A stretch of DNA of 64,000 nucleotides, from positions 69,764,500 through 69,828,499 of the forward strand of contig CM057827.1 in NCBI GenBank assembly GCA_030068075.1, in the 5' to 3' direction. This DNA is from Paguma larvata (lineage: Eukaryota; Chordata; Mammalia; Carnivora; Viverridae). Shown here piece after piece: positions 44,457 to 54,780 of this stretch; the stretch's first letter is position 1; each line of letters starts with the position of its first letter. The position numbers were made by a program, and so were the translations under genes. The notes beneath the pieces were generated by a model, which saw only the letters and a list, made by a program, of their open reading frames with translations, did not search any database and was not told the origin of the DNA.

Positions 44457-44524
44457 TCAGGCAGGAGGCTCTTCTCCAGGAGGTGCGGGGAAGCCACTCA
44501 GGTCTCGGCCAATGATCTCACTCA
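44457..44524 (-). CDS. NFATC4: NFATC4 terminal coding exon (aa 880-901)
   Basis: After the acceptor TTACAG the frame reads [20 protein letters not shown] then PA and TGA, the known NFATC4 C-terminus. Confidence 0.96.
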
Positions 44525-47500
44525 CTGTAAAGGAGGTACAGTTGAAAGACTGGGCCAGGGACGGGTCCCCACCTTTACCAGAGACCCCCAATCCATTCCA
44601 GGCAGGCCTCAGTCTAGGATGCCTCTAGGCTCCTCCTCCACTGGCTTCTCTTCCACAGGGCCTGAGTTTCCCCCTTGTGTCTTGATACCTGTTCCCAATC
44701 AAATCTCACTCAATTCCATCCACGTGGGCTCCCAGGCCCCCATCTCAGCCCTTTCCCTCTGGCTCAGCCTGCAAGGTTAGGGCAGTTGCTATCATCGGGG
44801 CCAGAGGCGGGTGTGGCCAGTGGGAGGAAGGAGACGTAAAATATGAAGGCTCCTCATCACCAAACCTGACCACAGTCACCATGCGTGGGGGGAAGCTGAG
44901 GCACGGGAAAATGTGCTGGACTGGGACCTCGGCAAGCCCCGTCCCTCTCTGAAATTCAGTGCAGGAATCTGCAAATTGGGGGAGCTAGGCTGAATGGTCT
45001 TCAAAGTACTTCTAGCGCAGAAATTTTGTGATCTGGGACAGAGGGCAGAGGCAGGAGGAGGGCTGGGGCAGGGACTCTTTGCACCCTTCAGAAGTGAGTT
45101 TAACCAGATTACGTGGCCACAGGCACCAAACACTTGCCTCCTGAGACCCTCCAACCGGCCCTGGGGGCCCGAGGATGCCCCATCTCTGGGAAGCCAAACT
45201 CCAGCCCTCAGCAAACATGCAGAGCAATCTCTTGCACACACTCACACTCACGACCCCCAGCCCCACACCCACCTTCCTCCAGCGTGATACCCTGGATAGG
45301 GACACTGTCTCGGAAGCCGCTGCCGTAGCCACCCCTGGATTTCTCCTGCTCCGGAGCCCCCTCCCCAGGGCCGTAGCTTGGCCCTACCTCATTGTACCCC
45401 TCAGCAGGTGGGGGATGAACACCACTCTGGGGAGGGAAGGGGCCTTCGAGTGGTGGGGATGAAGGCAGTGGAGGCCGAAAGGGGGCTGGAGGAGGGAAAG
45501 GCAGCCCCAAGGGAAATGGGGAGCCCCGTCCTCCGTAGGGGTCACTAGGGAAGGGCCGGGGAAGGAAGGAGACTGGAGGTGGTCGGGCACAACCTGTGGT
45601 ACCCCCAGTCTCAGGGAACATCCGTAGGCCGGGTCTGTAGGATGGTGGGGGCCCCGTCTGGGGGTACAGAGGGGGTGTGCCATAGCTGAAGCCTTCAGAC
45701 AGGTAAGGAGCTTCGTAAGCAGGGTCTTCGTGGGGATAGGAGGGGTATGGGGGCCTGGGTGGTGAGAAGTCCATGTCAGTGCCAAAGGGGGGGCCGGGTG
45801 CTGAAGGGAAGCCTCGGAGAGAAGAGTCCGGTAAAGGCTCCTCCTTGAAGATCACTGGGTAGACGGGAAAGCAGGAGGACACGCTGGTGAGAGGGCTGGC
45901 AGTCTCCCCACCACACAGCCTCCACCCACTTCTCCATCCCCAGGCTTCATCCATCCCTCGGCTCCTCACGATGGGCACCACGTCCCTCTGCCCCTGCCTC
46001 AGCTCCCCATATCCCCACACCCCCACCACGGCCGTCCCAGAACGTACCAGGCAGGAACTTGAAACTCTGGGTAGGACTGCGCTTCCTCCGCCCATTGGAG
46101 ACATAAAAGTAGACCTGGACTGGCCGGGACACCCGCTTGTTGCTGTACTCGGGGACAGTCAGGGTCAGCGTCACCTGGGGAAGAACACAGGATGAGGCAG
46201 GCAGGGAGCCCTCAGAGATCCAGGTTCGGCACAGCCCTTTCAATGACCCAAACTCCACCTGGCTTTTTCCATTTGCTAAACACCAAACTTCATTCCCCAG
46301 AGATGAATCTGCTCCCAGAGTGACCAGACGGCCTCCTCCAGAAAAGAAAAGGTAGCTTCTGGAGTCCATTCCCATGGGCAAGAGACATAGCTGTGAATTT
46401 CCTGATTTCTCCCACCACCCGCCTGGGGTGGGGTGGTGCCCTCGTGACACTGGTACCTCATTGCTCTGCAACCGGTTCACTGTGGCCTCTTCCTCCCACT
46501 GCAGCTTTCCATCTGTGCGGTAGGAACAGAGAGCTCCAGCCCAACTCCAGGGCCCATGCCCCTTGCCCAGCCCTCTGCCACTCCCCCGCCCCTGCTAGAG
46601 TCAGGGCCACACTCAGAAGGCCCCTACAAGGCCTGGCTCACAGAGGAGCCCACTGTGTGTTTACTCAATTGGATGGAAGAGGTGGCAAACTAAAACAAGA
46701 GAAATGGCAGGGCCAGCCCGGGGAACCAGAGACAGTTCATGACAGAGGCGACTCTTGAACCCTCCCATCCAGCTCCAAACATCCCCTCCCACGATAGTGC
46801 TGGGAGGAAGTTCAAGAGCAAGAAAGGGTCCTAGCTTGAAGGAAAGCAATGAGACCCCGATCTCAAGATCCAGAATCTCCGGACCTGCTCTGACACAGTC
46901 CCAGGGTGCTCAATTTGAGTGTAAGGGCTGGGGCTCTTGGTGGGCAGGGTTGGGAGAGGGGAAGGCCCTCAGTTTGGTGGGTTTACCTGGACCCCTCAGT
47001 GTCCCCTTCTCCAGCCCTGCAGCTGACCTGAGACCCCTCACAGGCTTTGTAATCACAGTTGTGCTACCAGGTCCATAACTCAGGAGGGGTTTGGGGTCTG
47101 GGAGGGTCTAAGTCCCCTCTTCCCCTTTCCTCTATAGACTATCTACATGGGAGTAAATCGTGTCAAAGCTGACTCCTCTGTAATAAAATGAATGTGATTT
47201 CTCACATCCGTTCATCATCTTGAGCATTTCAGATTGCTGTCACACCCATCGCCCCATGGGAAGCAGACAGGACAATAGGAAGGGCAGTCCATCTGTTCCC
47301 TTTCACAGATCAGGAAACTGAGGTTCGACTTGCTAGTTTAGTGACGGTGCCGGAGATCTTTCACTCGCCCATTCCAAACTCTTCCTGCCTGCCCCCCGCC
47401 CCCGTGAATGCTCACCAGGGCCCCTCTCGATGAACACCACCTTGGAGTCTGGCAGGAAGTTGGAGCCAGTGAGCACTAGTTCCTCTCCTCCTCTCACGGA

Positions 47501-50500
47501 ACAGGCACTGGGGCTGTAGGCCTCTACCTGGGGCAGCTCCTGGGCCGAGCGCTGGGCTGCGGAGCAGTGCAGGAAGGAGGCTGGCTGGGCTGAGTCCAAG
47601 AGGACCCCACCCTTCTTGGAATAACTGCCACAGGACCCTGGAGGAGTCCTGCTCAGCAGCAGACACACAAATAAATCAACAGTATCCATGGGATCACACA
47701 CACCAGGTAAGGAGCTTGGGCAGCGGCAGAGAGGAACAGCATCACCTAAGGCCAGAGTTAGCCAAACAAGTATACAGGGCCACCCAGGACAGACGGAGGA
47801 CAGGACAAAGACAGAGTCTGTGGCAGGGACAAATTAGAACACTGCCCCCCAACCCCTCCATAAGAGAAGTAAGAGCCAAGTCCTTTACAAGGATACCTAG
47901 GACAGGACCCAGGACACTAGGCAGAAAAGATGGGAAGCCAGACATATACACGGACAGGGAGTGGCAAGAGACATAGAGAGGGCGCAGGGCCTCTTTGCTC
48001 ACAGCACTCAATGGGCACTGATGCTGTCTGCACTGAGACGACCTTCCCGCTGCCCTGGGGCACGTGCACCCGGAAGACGAGCCGCACACGTGTGTTCTTG
48101 CGTCCAATGTCTGTCTCCCCCTTCCGCAGCTCGATGTCTGAGTTCCGGAGCTTCAGGATTCCAGCACAGTCAATGCTGAAGGCAGAGAATGGAAGGCAAG
48201 CCCCCACCCAGCTGAAGCCGAATGGTGACGCCCCTGTAAAGCCCCGAATGACTTCCTCTGGGAGCCTAGGGGGGTTATTTTCTAATCGCGGGTGGTGTCT
48301 CCAAGGTGCTCCCTAGGCCCCAAAGTCTTCGAGAAGGCCTGGAACCTGTTCCTAGAGGTGATGTCCAGCTAGCTCTTCTGGGAAGAGGAAGAGTGGGGCC
48401 TAGCTTAGACCTCATGGAAAAGGCTGGTCCTAAAGCCTGAAGACTAAGGGGAAGTGAAGCGGGGACCTACTTGGCTGCCATGTTGTTCTCAGGAAGCAGG
48501 GTCATCTCCAACACTTTGGTACCACTGACTACAGCTTCATAGCTAGCTGTGGCCACCATCTTGCCTGTGATACGGTGCACCTGATAGAAGGCATGAGGCC
48601 GCAGGTTCCTTTCATCCGCAGTCCCAATGAACATCTGTAGGGTCAGTGGCTTCTCACTGTAGCCTAGGAGCTGGCAGAGGGAAAGAGAGAGGCCGCCCAA
48701 CTGAAACCCCCACAGCCTCATCCTTCATCCATCCCGGGCTTTTGGTCCACCAGGGGATGAGGATGGTGAAAGATAAAGGATATTCTGAAAGGGATTCCCA
48801 GGGGGAATTGGGCACCAACTGTGGAGAAAACGTGGCCTGGAGTTTACAGTGTTATTCTTGGAATAAGGCCCAAACTGGGCTGGGCAAAGGGAGAAATCTT
48901 CCAAGAGAGACTGGCCCAACTCAAGAGACAACCTAACTCCCAGTGAACTTTGGCCTCAGTCTAACCCCTCCCCCATATCTGGCAGGCCACTATTTTCCAG
49001 AGTAGACATGAGGCGGGTGTCCCATGGGAAGAGTGGAGTGGGGGTGGAGGGACAGAGAAGTAGAGAGTATATCCGGGTCCTGGAAGTGCACCCTTCCTCC
49101 CCTAACTCCGGCCCCTCCCCCAGGCTGCCTGCAGGGTCATTGCTGAGAGGGAGTGTGGGAAAGGGCAGTGCCATGGGTCCGCACAGCTGGAGCCCATCTG
49201 CAGGGATCTGGGACTGGAGAAGAGAAAGGCTATCAGGCCTGCCCTCTGCCCCTTACCTTGACTACAGGGTGACCACCAGGGGCAGCTTTGACAGCCCCTC
49301 GGCTGCCCTCAGTCTCGTAGTGGGCCCGGTGGTGGGCTCTAGGCTGCACCTCAATCCTCAGCTCCAGCTGCTCATACTGGCTGGGCAGAGGCCAGTCCAG
49401 CGGGGGTAGGGCAGAGGTCCTGGGTAGGAGAGAAAAGCACGGATCACCTGCAGCCTCAGACCTCAGTCAGAGCAGCGCTGGGCCCAGCTCCCTGGGATGT
49501 GAGGGAGGAGGGGGTGTGAGTGTGGGAGAAAGGAAGTCACAGCAGAAAAAAAACAGCCCACAGCCCCGAAGCAAGGGGAGAGAGGAGACCGCCCTCTCAG
49601 AGCCCGAGAAGAGGATGTGGAGGACAACCCAAGGCCTGAGACGCCCTTCTTTCCAGCTCTGAGCACAGGGTTTGGGGTGGTGAGGGTTCGTTCACCGGGA
49701 TGCAGAGGCGAACCTCGACCTAATCCTAATCCCCAGATTAGATGGATGGGAAGAGTCAAGGAAAGAAATACCCCAGGCCAGAAAAGTCCTCAGAGAAGTC
49801 CTCAGAGGTTACCCCTTGGTTTTTTTAAACAAAGAAACTGAAGCCCAGGGAGTAGAATCTGGCAGGCCAAAGCAAGCCAGACACTGACAAAAGCCTGGAC
49901 TGTTTCCAGGCCAGCACCCTCTCCACTAGTTGGGGCTGGACAGGCCAGTTCCAGAAAGCTGGGGGTTACGGATGGGCAACTTTCCTGTACTGAGCTCAAA
50001 GATATCCCCCAGGTGGTAGTCGGCATTGTCTGGAGACACCCTGAGGAGTCGAAACTAGGGGAGAGGGTGCCACTAGCATCCAGGGATGTTGCTCAACTAC
50101 CCTAGAGCACCCACCACAGCCCCCTACAACCATTATCCCGCTCGAAATATCACCAGGGCTGCGGAAGTTCCTGCCCTACAGGAACCCACGGGAGCAGGTG
50201 TAAAGGTTTCTTTCCCCAGGAAACTTTTCTGGGTAGAGCCGACCCAATCTGACATCCCAAGATTTAGGATGATTGAAATGTGCAGGGTTCTTGCATGAAA
50301 GTGGCAGAAGAACTTCAAGAACTGCTTGTTTTAATATGGATTCCTTGACTTGCAAGCTATTTTATTCAAATTAGCAGCTACACTTTTAACCAGTAAGTCA
50401 GGGCCCTAGAAATTAAATTAGAGAGGGAAGACTTCCTGCTACCCAGTGTAGGGCTGAAATCCAGCCAGGTTCCATGCCCAGCCGGTGCCAGCACAGAGCT

Positions 50501-53119
50501 AAGGGTGGGGAACACCCTAGAGGCCTCCTTCTTTACCTAAGTGGTCCTCTTGGGGGTAAGGAGGTTTTTCCTCATTGGTCCATAGGGAGTGATTGTCCTT
50601 TTGCAAATTATCTGTCTGGAGGGGGTGGGGTTTTTGTTTTGTTTTGTTCTTTAATTCTCTCCAAAACTGGGTAGATGGCAGCAACCAAGCTGGTTGCCGA
50701 TTCTCTTTTGAAATGCCAAGGGTACAGAGCTAGGATCTTTCTACAAACCCATCCCAGCGACCCTCCTGCTCTCCACGACATGGCCGGAGACACAGGTGGT
50801 GCTAGGCACAATCCTCACCTGAAGATGGGGCTGTGTCCCCCAATCCGGGCCTTGGACCAAGCCAGTGGGGAGGGCACTGCCAGGTAGTCCATGCCTGCCA
50901 CCTCCTTCCGAGGACCCCCGGGAGGAGCCGCAGCCTCCTCTGCTCCCGACTGCAGCTTCCCATTGCACGGGGCAGGCTCCTCAGTCCGCGGCAGAGCCAC
51001 TGCCTGCTCGCTGGAGGTCCGCCGGGTCTTCTGCGGGATGCTCTCTGCCGGTGGGGCTCCCACGTAGTCAAAAGGGCCAGGGGAGCCGGGGTCCCGGGCC
51101 AGAGGCAATGGGGGTGGTGGAGGTGGCTCGGGCCCTTCCTCCCCCAGGCTGCCGCGGCGGGACAGAGCTGGGGAGGCCGAAGACGGGGTTCCGGAGCTGG
51201 AATAGCGCCGCTTGCCACACGGAGAGGCCGGCCGTGGGGAGGCTGGGGTGGGCCCAGGAGCGCTGAGGAGTAGCCAGCTATCCTCTGGCCCCCGACCTCC
51301 GGGGCTCGGACCATACAGGTTCCAGGGATCGTCGGGGGTCCACGGCCTAGGGGAGGCCCTAGGCGAGGGCAGGGGGGAGCCCAGGCCAAAGCGGGAGGCC
51401 GCTTCATTTAGCTCAGACTCCACCTCGTCGCAGGCCGCATACAGGGCTGCCTCGTCTGAAGCGTCCGAGAAGAAGCTCCACGAGGACAGGCTGCTGCTGC
51501 CAGGGCTGGGGCTGAAGAAGGGCCCCCCGCCCTGGCCCCCGGTCTCTCGGTAGCCCCCAAAGCCTTCTGGTGGCGGGTAATCCCTGGGGGAGCCGTCCCC
51601 CCAGGCATCGGGGTTGTCCTCCAGCGTGGCCGGCGGGTCCGGCGTGGGAGAGATGGAGGTGATGCGGATGCTAGGGCACTCAAGAACACGGCCTCCCCCA
51701 GCCCCCCCGGAAGCCCCTCCCGGCCCCCCTAGCCTCACCGACCGGGCGGGCTGGCTCTCCCAAGTGCCAGGTGAGGGGGCCGGGCGGGGTGGTGGTGAAT
51801 GCATGCCAGGCCGAGGGGGTGGAGGCCGAGGAATGCCAATAGGGGCAGCGCCATAGGGAGGGGGCTCCCCCAGGGCCAGACGGCAGCATGGCGGGGCGTC
51901 CTCTGAGTCCAGTTCTGTCGAAATGGGAAGGGAGGGGGACAGAGAGAGGAATGCCACAGAAGATGGGGACAAAGAGAAGCAGGTGAGATGTCGGGGTTCC
52001 TTGAGTGGCCAGCCCACCGAGTCCTGTATGCCACCCCCTCCTCGACATAAGGGGGGTGGGTCCTGAGATGCCCTTCTGAGCCACGAAGACAGAAAGCAAA
52101 GTTCGACCTCAGAAGGTGGAGTACATAGATTCAGACGTCCCAGGTCTTTTCCCACTGGGATAACCTGACACTCTTGAGCCCCTGGCCCAGGGACTAGGGG
52201 TACCAGACGGGGCGGGTCTTAAGGTAAGGGAGTCGACTCGAGAGGGGCTGGAGCTGGGCCTGGAGGCGTGTTTAGGGAAGCGCTGGGCTGGGCTGGGGGC
52301 GACTCACACATGAACCCAATTAGCAGCGGTTCCCAAACCCCCAAACGGTGCTGGCAGGAGCCCCAGTTGCCATCGCAACAGTGGCCAAGGGAGGGGGGCG
52401 CCAGGGCTGTGGCAACGAGGGGAGGTGGCTCCTCCCTCGCTCCCCCCATCTGGGGGCGGGGGTACAGCGGAGGGGATGCTGCGTGCCGGGCCCGACCCGG
52501 GGGAGGGGGGGCTCAGGCAGCGCGGATTCCGTGAGAGCGGCGGCCGCCGCCCCCGGCTCAGTCCCCGCCATCTGCCTCTCATTGCGGCCGGCGGGAGAGG
52601 GGGAGGGGCGCCCTGGCGGGCCCGGAGAGCTCCCCCAGCCCCCGGCGTCGGGTCCGCCGGCCCGGGGCCCGGACCGCGAGGGACACGCTCCGGGGCCCCC
52701 CTTCCCGTTCCCCTGGCGGCGCCCGGGGCTCTCGGGGCCGCTGTTCCCGCCCGCCCCCCAGCCCGGTGACAGACGGCCCAGCCGAGAGGCGGCGCGCGGC
52801 CAACGGCACCCCCACCCCCACCCCAGTCACGACCTAAAAAGGAGAAAGTGGTGCCCGGCCCCCAGCCTCACCTCCGCAGACCCCAGAGCCCCGCGACTCC
52901 CCACCACCTCTGAGCCCCTCATCCTCCACCCCAGGTTCGCTGCCCTAAAATCCCCAGTCCCCGGATCTCCGGGCCCTTCCTTTACTGACCCCAAGACCAC
53001 TTCCCAGCCCCGCACTAACCTTCCCCCGACCCCCCCGCGCCCAGCGGGGGGGTCTCCTTTTCCTCCCCGAACACCAGCTTAAATTCCAGCTCCTCATCCT
53101 CGCAGCTCGCTGCCCCCAT
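44457..53119 (-). CDS. NFATC4: NFATC4: nuclear factor of activated T cells, cytoplasmic 4 (10 coding exons, about 901 aa)
   Basis: The coding parts are 53119-53020, 51914-50819, 49419-49257, 48670-48471, 48175-48003, 47556-47416, 46512-46457, 46174-46048, 45854-45273 and 44524-44457, totalling 2706 nt. All nine introns are GT-AG. The protein is a latent cytoplasmic transcription factor. Calcineurin dephosphorylates its Ser/Pro-rich regulatory region, it enters the nucleus and binds GGAAA sites with partners such as AP-1. Visible features: an acidic N-terminus, the PxIxIT-type calcineurin docking motif CPSIRIT (P114-T119), SP repeats, a KRRYSSSG nuclear signal, a Rel-homology domain (about 400-580) with the DNA-binding loop [11 protein letters not shown] (430-440), an IPT/TIG domain (about 586-685), a basic signal RRKR (672-675) and a Pro-rich C-terminal activation region. 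It is nearly the human length (902 aa). Confidence 0.98.
45273..45854 (-). CDS. NFATC4: NFATC4 coding exon 9 (aa 686-879, C-terminal activation region)
   Basis: The frame reads [17 protein letters not shown], then a long Pro/Tyr/Gly-rich sequence, and ends [13 protein letters not shown]. The donor G before GTGGGT is a weaker GT site. Read-through would give an alternative C-terminus a few dozen residues long, a pattern seen among NFATC4 isoforms. Confidence 0.96.
46048..46174 (-). CDS. NFATC4: NFATC4 coding exon 8 (aa 644-685, IPT domain and nuclear signal)
   Basis: The frame reads [20 protein letters not shown] and then [20 protein letters not shown], including the basic RRKR signal at 672-675. 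The donor is G before GTACGT, phase 1. Confidence 0.97.
46457..46512 (-). CDS. NFATC4: NFATC4 coding exon 7 (aa 625-643, IPT domain microexon)
   Basis: This 56-nt exon encodes [19 protein letters not shown]. It is bounded by acceptor GCACAG and donor GAG before GTACCA, phase 0. Confidence 0.95.
47416..47556 (-). CDS. NFATC4: NFATC4 coding exon 6 (aa 578-624, IPT/TIG domain)
   Basis: The frame reads [20 protein letters not shown] and [20 protein letters not shown], a standard IPT opening. The acceptor is CCGCAG; the donor G before GTGAGC, phase 1. Confidence 0.97.
48003..48175 (-). CDS. NFATC4: NFATC4 coding exon 5 (aa 520-577, Rel-homology domain)
   Basis: The frame reads [20 protein letters not shown] and [17 protein letters not shown], the end of the DNA-binding half of the domain. 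The donor is T before GTGAGC, phase 1. Confidence 0.97.
48471..48670 (-). CDS. NFATC4: NFATC4 coding exon 4 (aa 454-519, Rel-homology domain)
   Basis: The frame reads [20 protein letters not shown] through [12 protein letters not shown], typical NFAT Rel-homology sequence. The acceptor is TGCCAG; the donor AA before GTAGGT, phase 2. Confidence 0.97.
49257..49419 (-). CDS. NFATC4: NFATC4 coding exon 3 (aa 399-453, start of Rel-homology domain)
   Basis: The frame reads [20 protein letters not shown] and then [11 protein letters not shown], the DNA recognition loop conserved in all calcium-regulated NFATs. The acceptor is ACCCAG; the donor is AAG before GTAAGG, phase 0. Confidence 0.97.
50819..51914 (-). 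CDS. NFATC4: NFATC4 coding exon 2 (aa 34-398, calcineurin-regulated region)
   Basis: After the acceptor CGACAG the frame reads [11 protein letters not shown]. It contains [11 protein letters not shown] (calcineurin docking), the serine-rich [17 protein letters not shown], repeated SP motifs, and [20 protein letters not shown]. It ends GGHSPIFR with AG before GTGAGG, phase 2. Confidence 0.97.
53020..53119 (-). CDS. NFATC4: NFATC4 coding exon 1 (aa 1-33)
   Basis: It begins [20 protein letters not shown], the known N-terminus, at an ATG with T at -3 and G at +4. The end is G before GTTAGT, phase 1. The frame stays open upstream of the ATG to a possible acceptor at 53149. Confidence 0.95.
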
Positions 53120-53300
53120 GGAGCCGGCCAGAGCCCCCAGGTCCCGGTCTGGGTGGGAGGGGGGAGCTCAGGAGGCTGCCGTATCTTCACCCGTGGCTCC
53201 CTCCCTCCCCTCCTCCGTGACGCCCCCTCCTCCGCCGCTGCCTCCTCCCTCCGGACGCCCCCTCGTTATTATAGAAACTTTTCCAAACTTTTTTCCCCCA
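53120..53300 (-). promoter_or_regulatory. NFATC4 proximal promoter with TATA-like box and GGAAAA motifs
   Basis: On the minus strand a TATAATAA-like box lies at 53273-53266, about 150 nt upstream of the ATG. This predicts a start near 53237 and a short 5' UTR. Just upstream are two GGAAAA motifs (53284-53279 and 53296-53291) 12 bp apart, the core recognised by NFAT proteins. Inferred from sequence only. Confidence 0.5.
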
Positions 53301-54399
53301 AACTTCTTCAAAGCGCCCCCCCAGCCTGTTCCTGATTGGCTGCCCGGGATGCTCCAGCCCCTCCTCCAGGGATGAGATGAGAAAACCACGCGCCCCTCGT
53401 CCTCCCCCACCCTCCCTCCCTCTGTCCTTTCTCCAGTCCCTCCCCCTCAAAAAAAAAAAAAAAAGAACAAAACTTAATTGGAAAACGGTCCCTCAGGCTT
53501 GGTGCGATCTTACTGAAGCCTATAGGCCCGCATTCGAGACAACCCTATGCCGCAGGGAGCACTTCCACCGCTACCACCCGGCTCAAGTTAGTCCAAGTTC
53601 GGGAGCACCGGGTCCGAGAGCCTTAAAGGGGCCATATGCTGGGCCCACCGTATAGAGAGCCCAGGCAGACCCTTTCTTAAGTTCTGAAGAGTTGTGCAGC
53701 CAGCAACTCTCAAGCAAGGACACCTCTCCTCTCCTTTGCCTCCAAGCCTTTGGGCCCAGCGGGGTCTGGGGTGCAGAGCGGCTACAGCCTGCTCTGAAAA
53801 GGAGAAGGTCATCCCTCGCCTGAGGCCGCTCTGCCTGGAAGCCTTTGCCCTGCAGAGTCAGCCCTTCCAGCCACCATCTCTCCCCAACCCTCAAAGGTGA
53901 AGAACATTTAGCCGTCTTGGGGGAACTGTTCAAAGGTCCACAGCCTCTGACGGGCGGTGATCCAGGCCGGGCTTTACCGCTGCCCTTGTCCCAGCCACCC
54001 AGAGGGGCCATTAATTAGCCTCCACGGGAAGTCGGCTCCCTCCTCCCTAGAAATGCAGTCTGGAATGAATCTCTGATCTGATGGCATCCCGCTCCGGCTC
54101 GCCTGAAACTCCTGGCCAGATTTTCTAGGAGCCCAGAGCCCGGCGACCTTGTGGGCCCCGGGGTTGGACACCTGTCACCTGGGCGGGGGGAGAAAGGAAG
54201 ACTCGGACTGGAGTTTCAAGGAAGGGCAGGCATGGTGGGGCCTGGTTGGGTGAGAGGGAGTTAGATCGGAGATTCTTGATTCGGAAGGCGGACCGGGGTA
54301 CCATCCCCATCCCCCCGCGCCCAAACAAGAATGTGTACTTCAAACCTCTCTAACAGGCCGCAGCGATCTTTAAATCGCTCCAGCTCAGGGCTGCGCCCT

Positions 54400-54780
54400 C
54401 AGCGGCACCCCAGCCTCGCACCTAAAGGGTTAAAGCGACGGCCTTCGGGTCAGACGTTTACAAACACTCGGGAGCCGGGCGGGGACCGCGCCCGTTACTC
54501 TAATGAGAAACAGGCTCTGCCGGGCTGGAGAAGAGGGGAGGGCTGGCCCGACGGGCCGGAGCTCCGCGGCGGCCCTGGCGGCTCCCCTCCCTTCCCTCCC
54601 GTCCTCCCACTGGCCCGCCCTGGGGACCCCCCCCCCAGCCCCCGGGGACCCCAGTGACGTGCGGAGCTGCTCCGGCTCAGAGCCCAGGACCGCGACGCTG
54701 GAGGGGCGGGGATAAGAGGCCGAGCCGGCGGGGAGAGAAGAATGTTCCGAGGCCGAGCGGGGAGGCGGCCTGGTTTGATT
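54400..54780. promoter_or_regulatory. Second GC-rich block with CRE-like and GC-box motifs upstream of NFATC4
   Basis: About 1.3-1.7 kb upstream of the NFATC4 ATG, this block contains GTGACGTG (CRE-like, about 54653-54661), GGGGCGGGGATAAGAG (GC box and GATA motif, about 54703-54718) and dense CpG. It could be an alternative promoter or enhancer. No exon was recognised in it. Confidence 0.35.

Larger units (their letters stand above)
50815..53300. promoter_or_regulatory. CpG-rich island over NFATC4 exons 1 and 2
   Basis: GC- and CpG-dense sequence covers exon 1, intron 1 and exon 2, contrasting with the AT-rich flanks. The Pro/Ser/Gly-rich coding of exon 2 contributes part of this. Confidence 0.6.

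Noticed and set aside
53583..54011. Minus-strand ORF of 142 codons upstream of NFATC4
   Set aside because: No recognisable protein, and it lies in GC-rich flank; not linked by frame to NFATC4.
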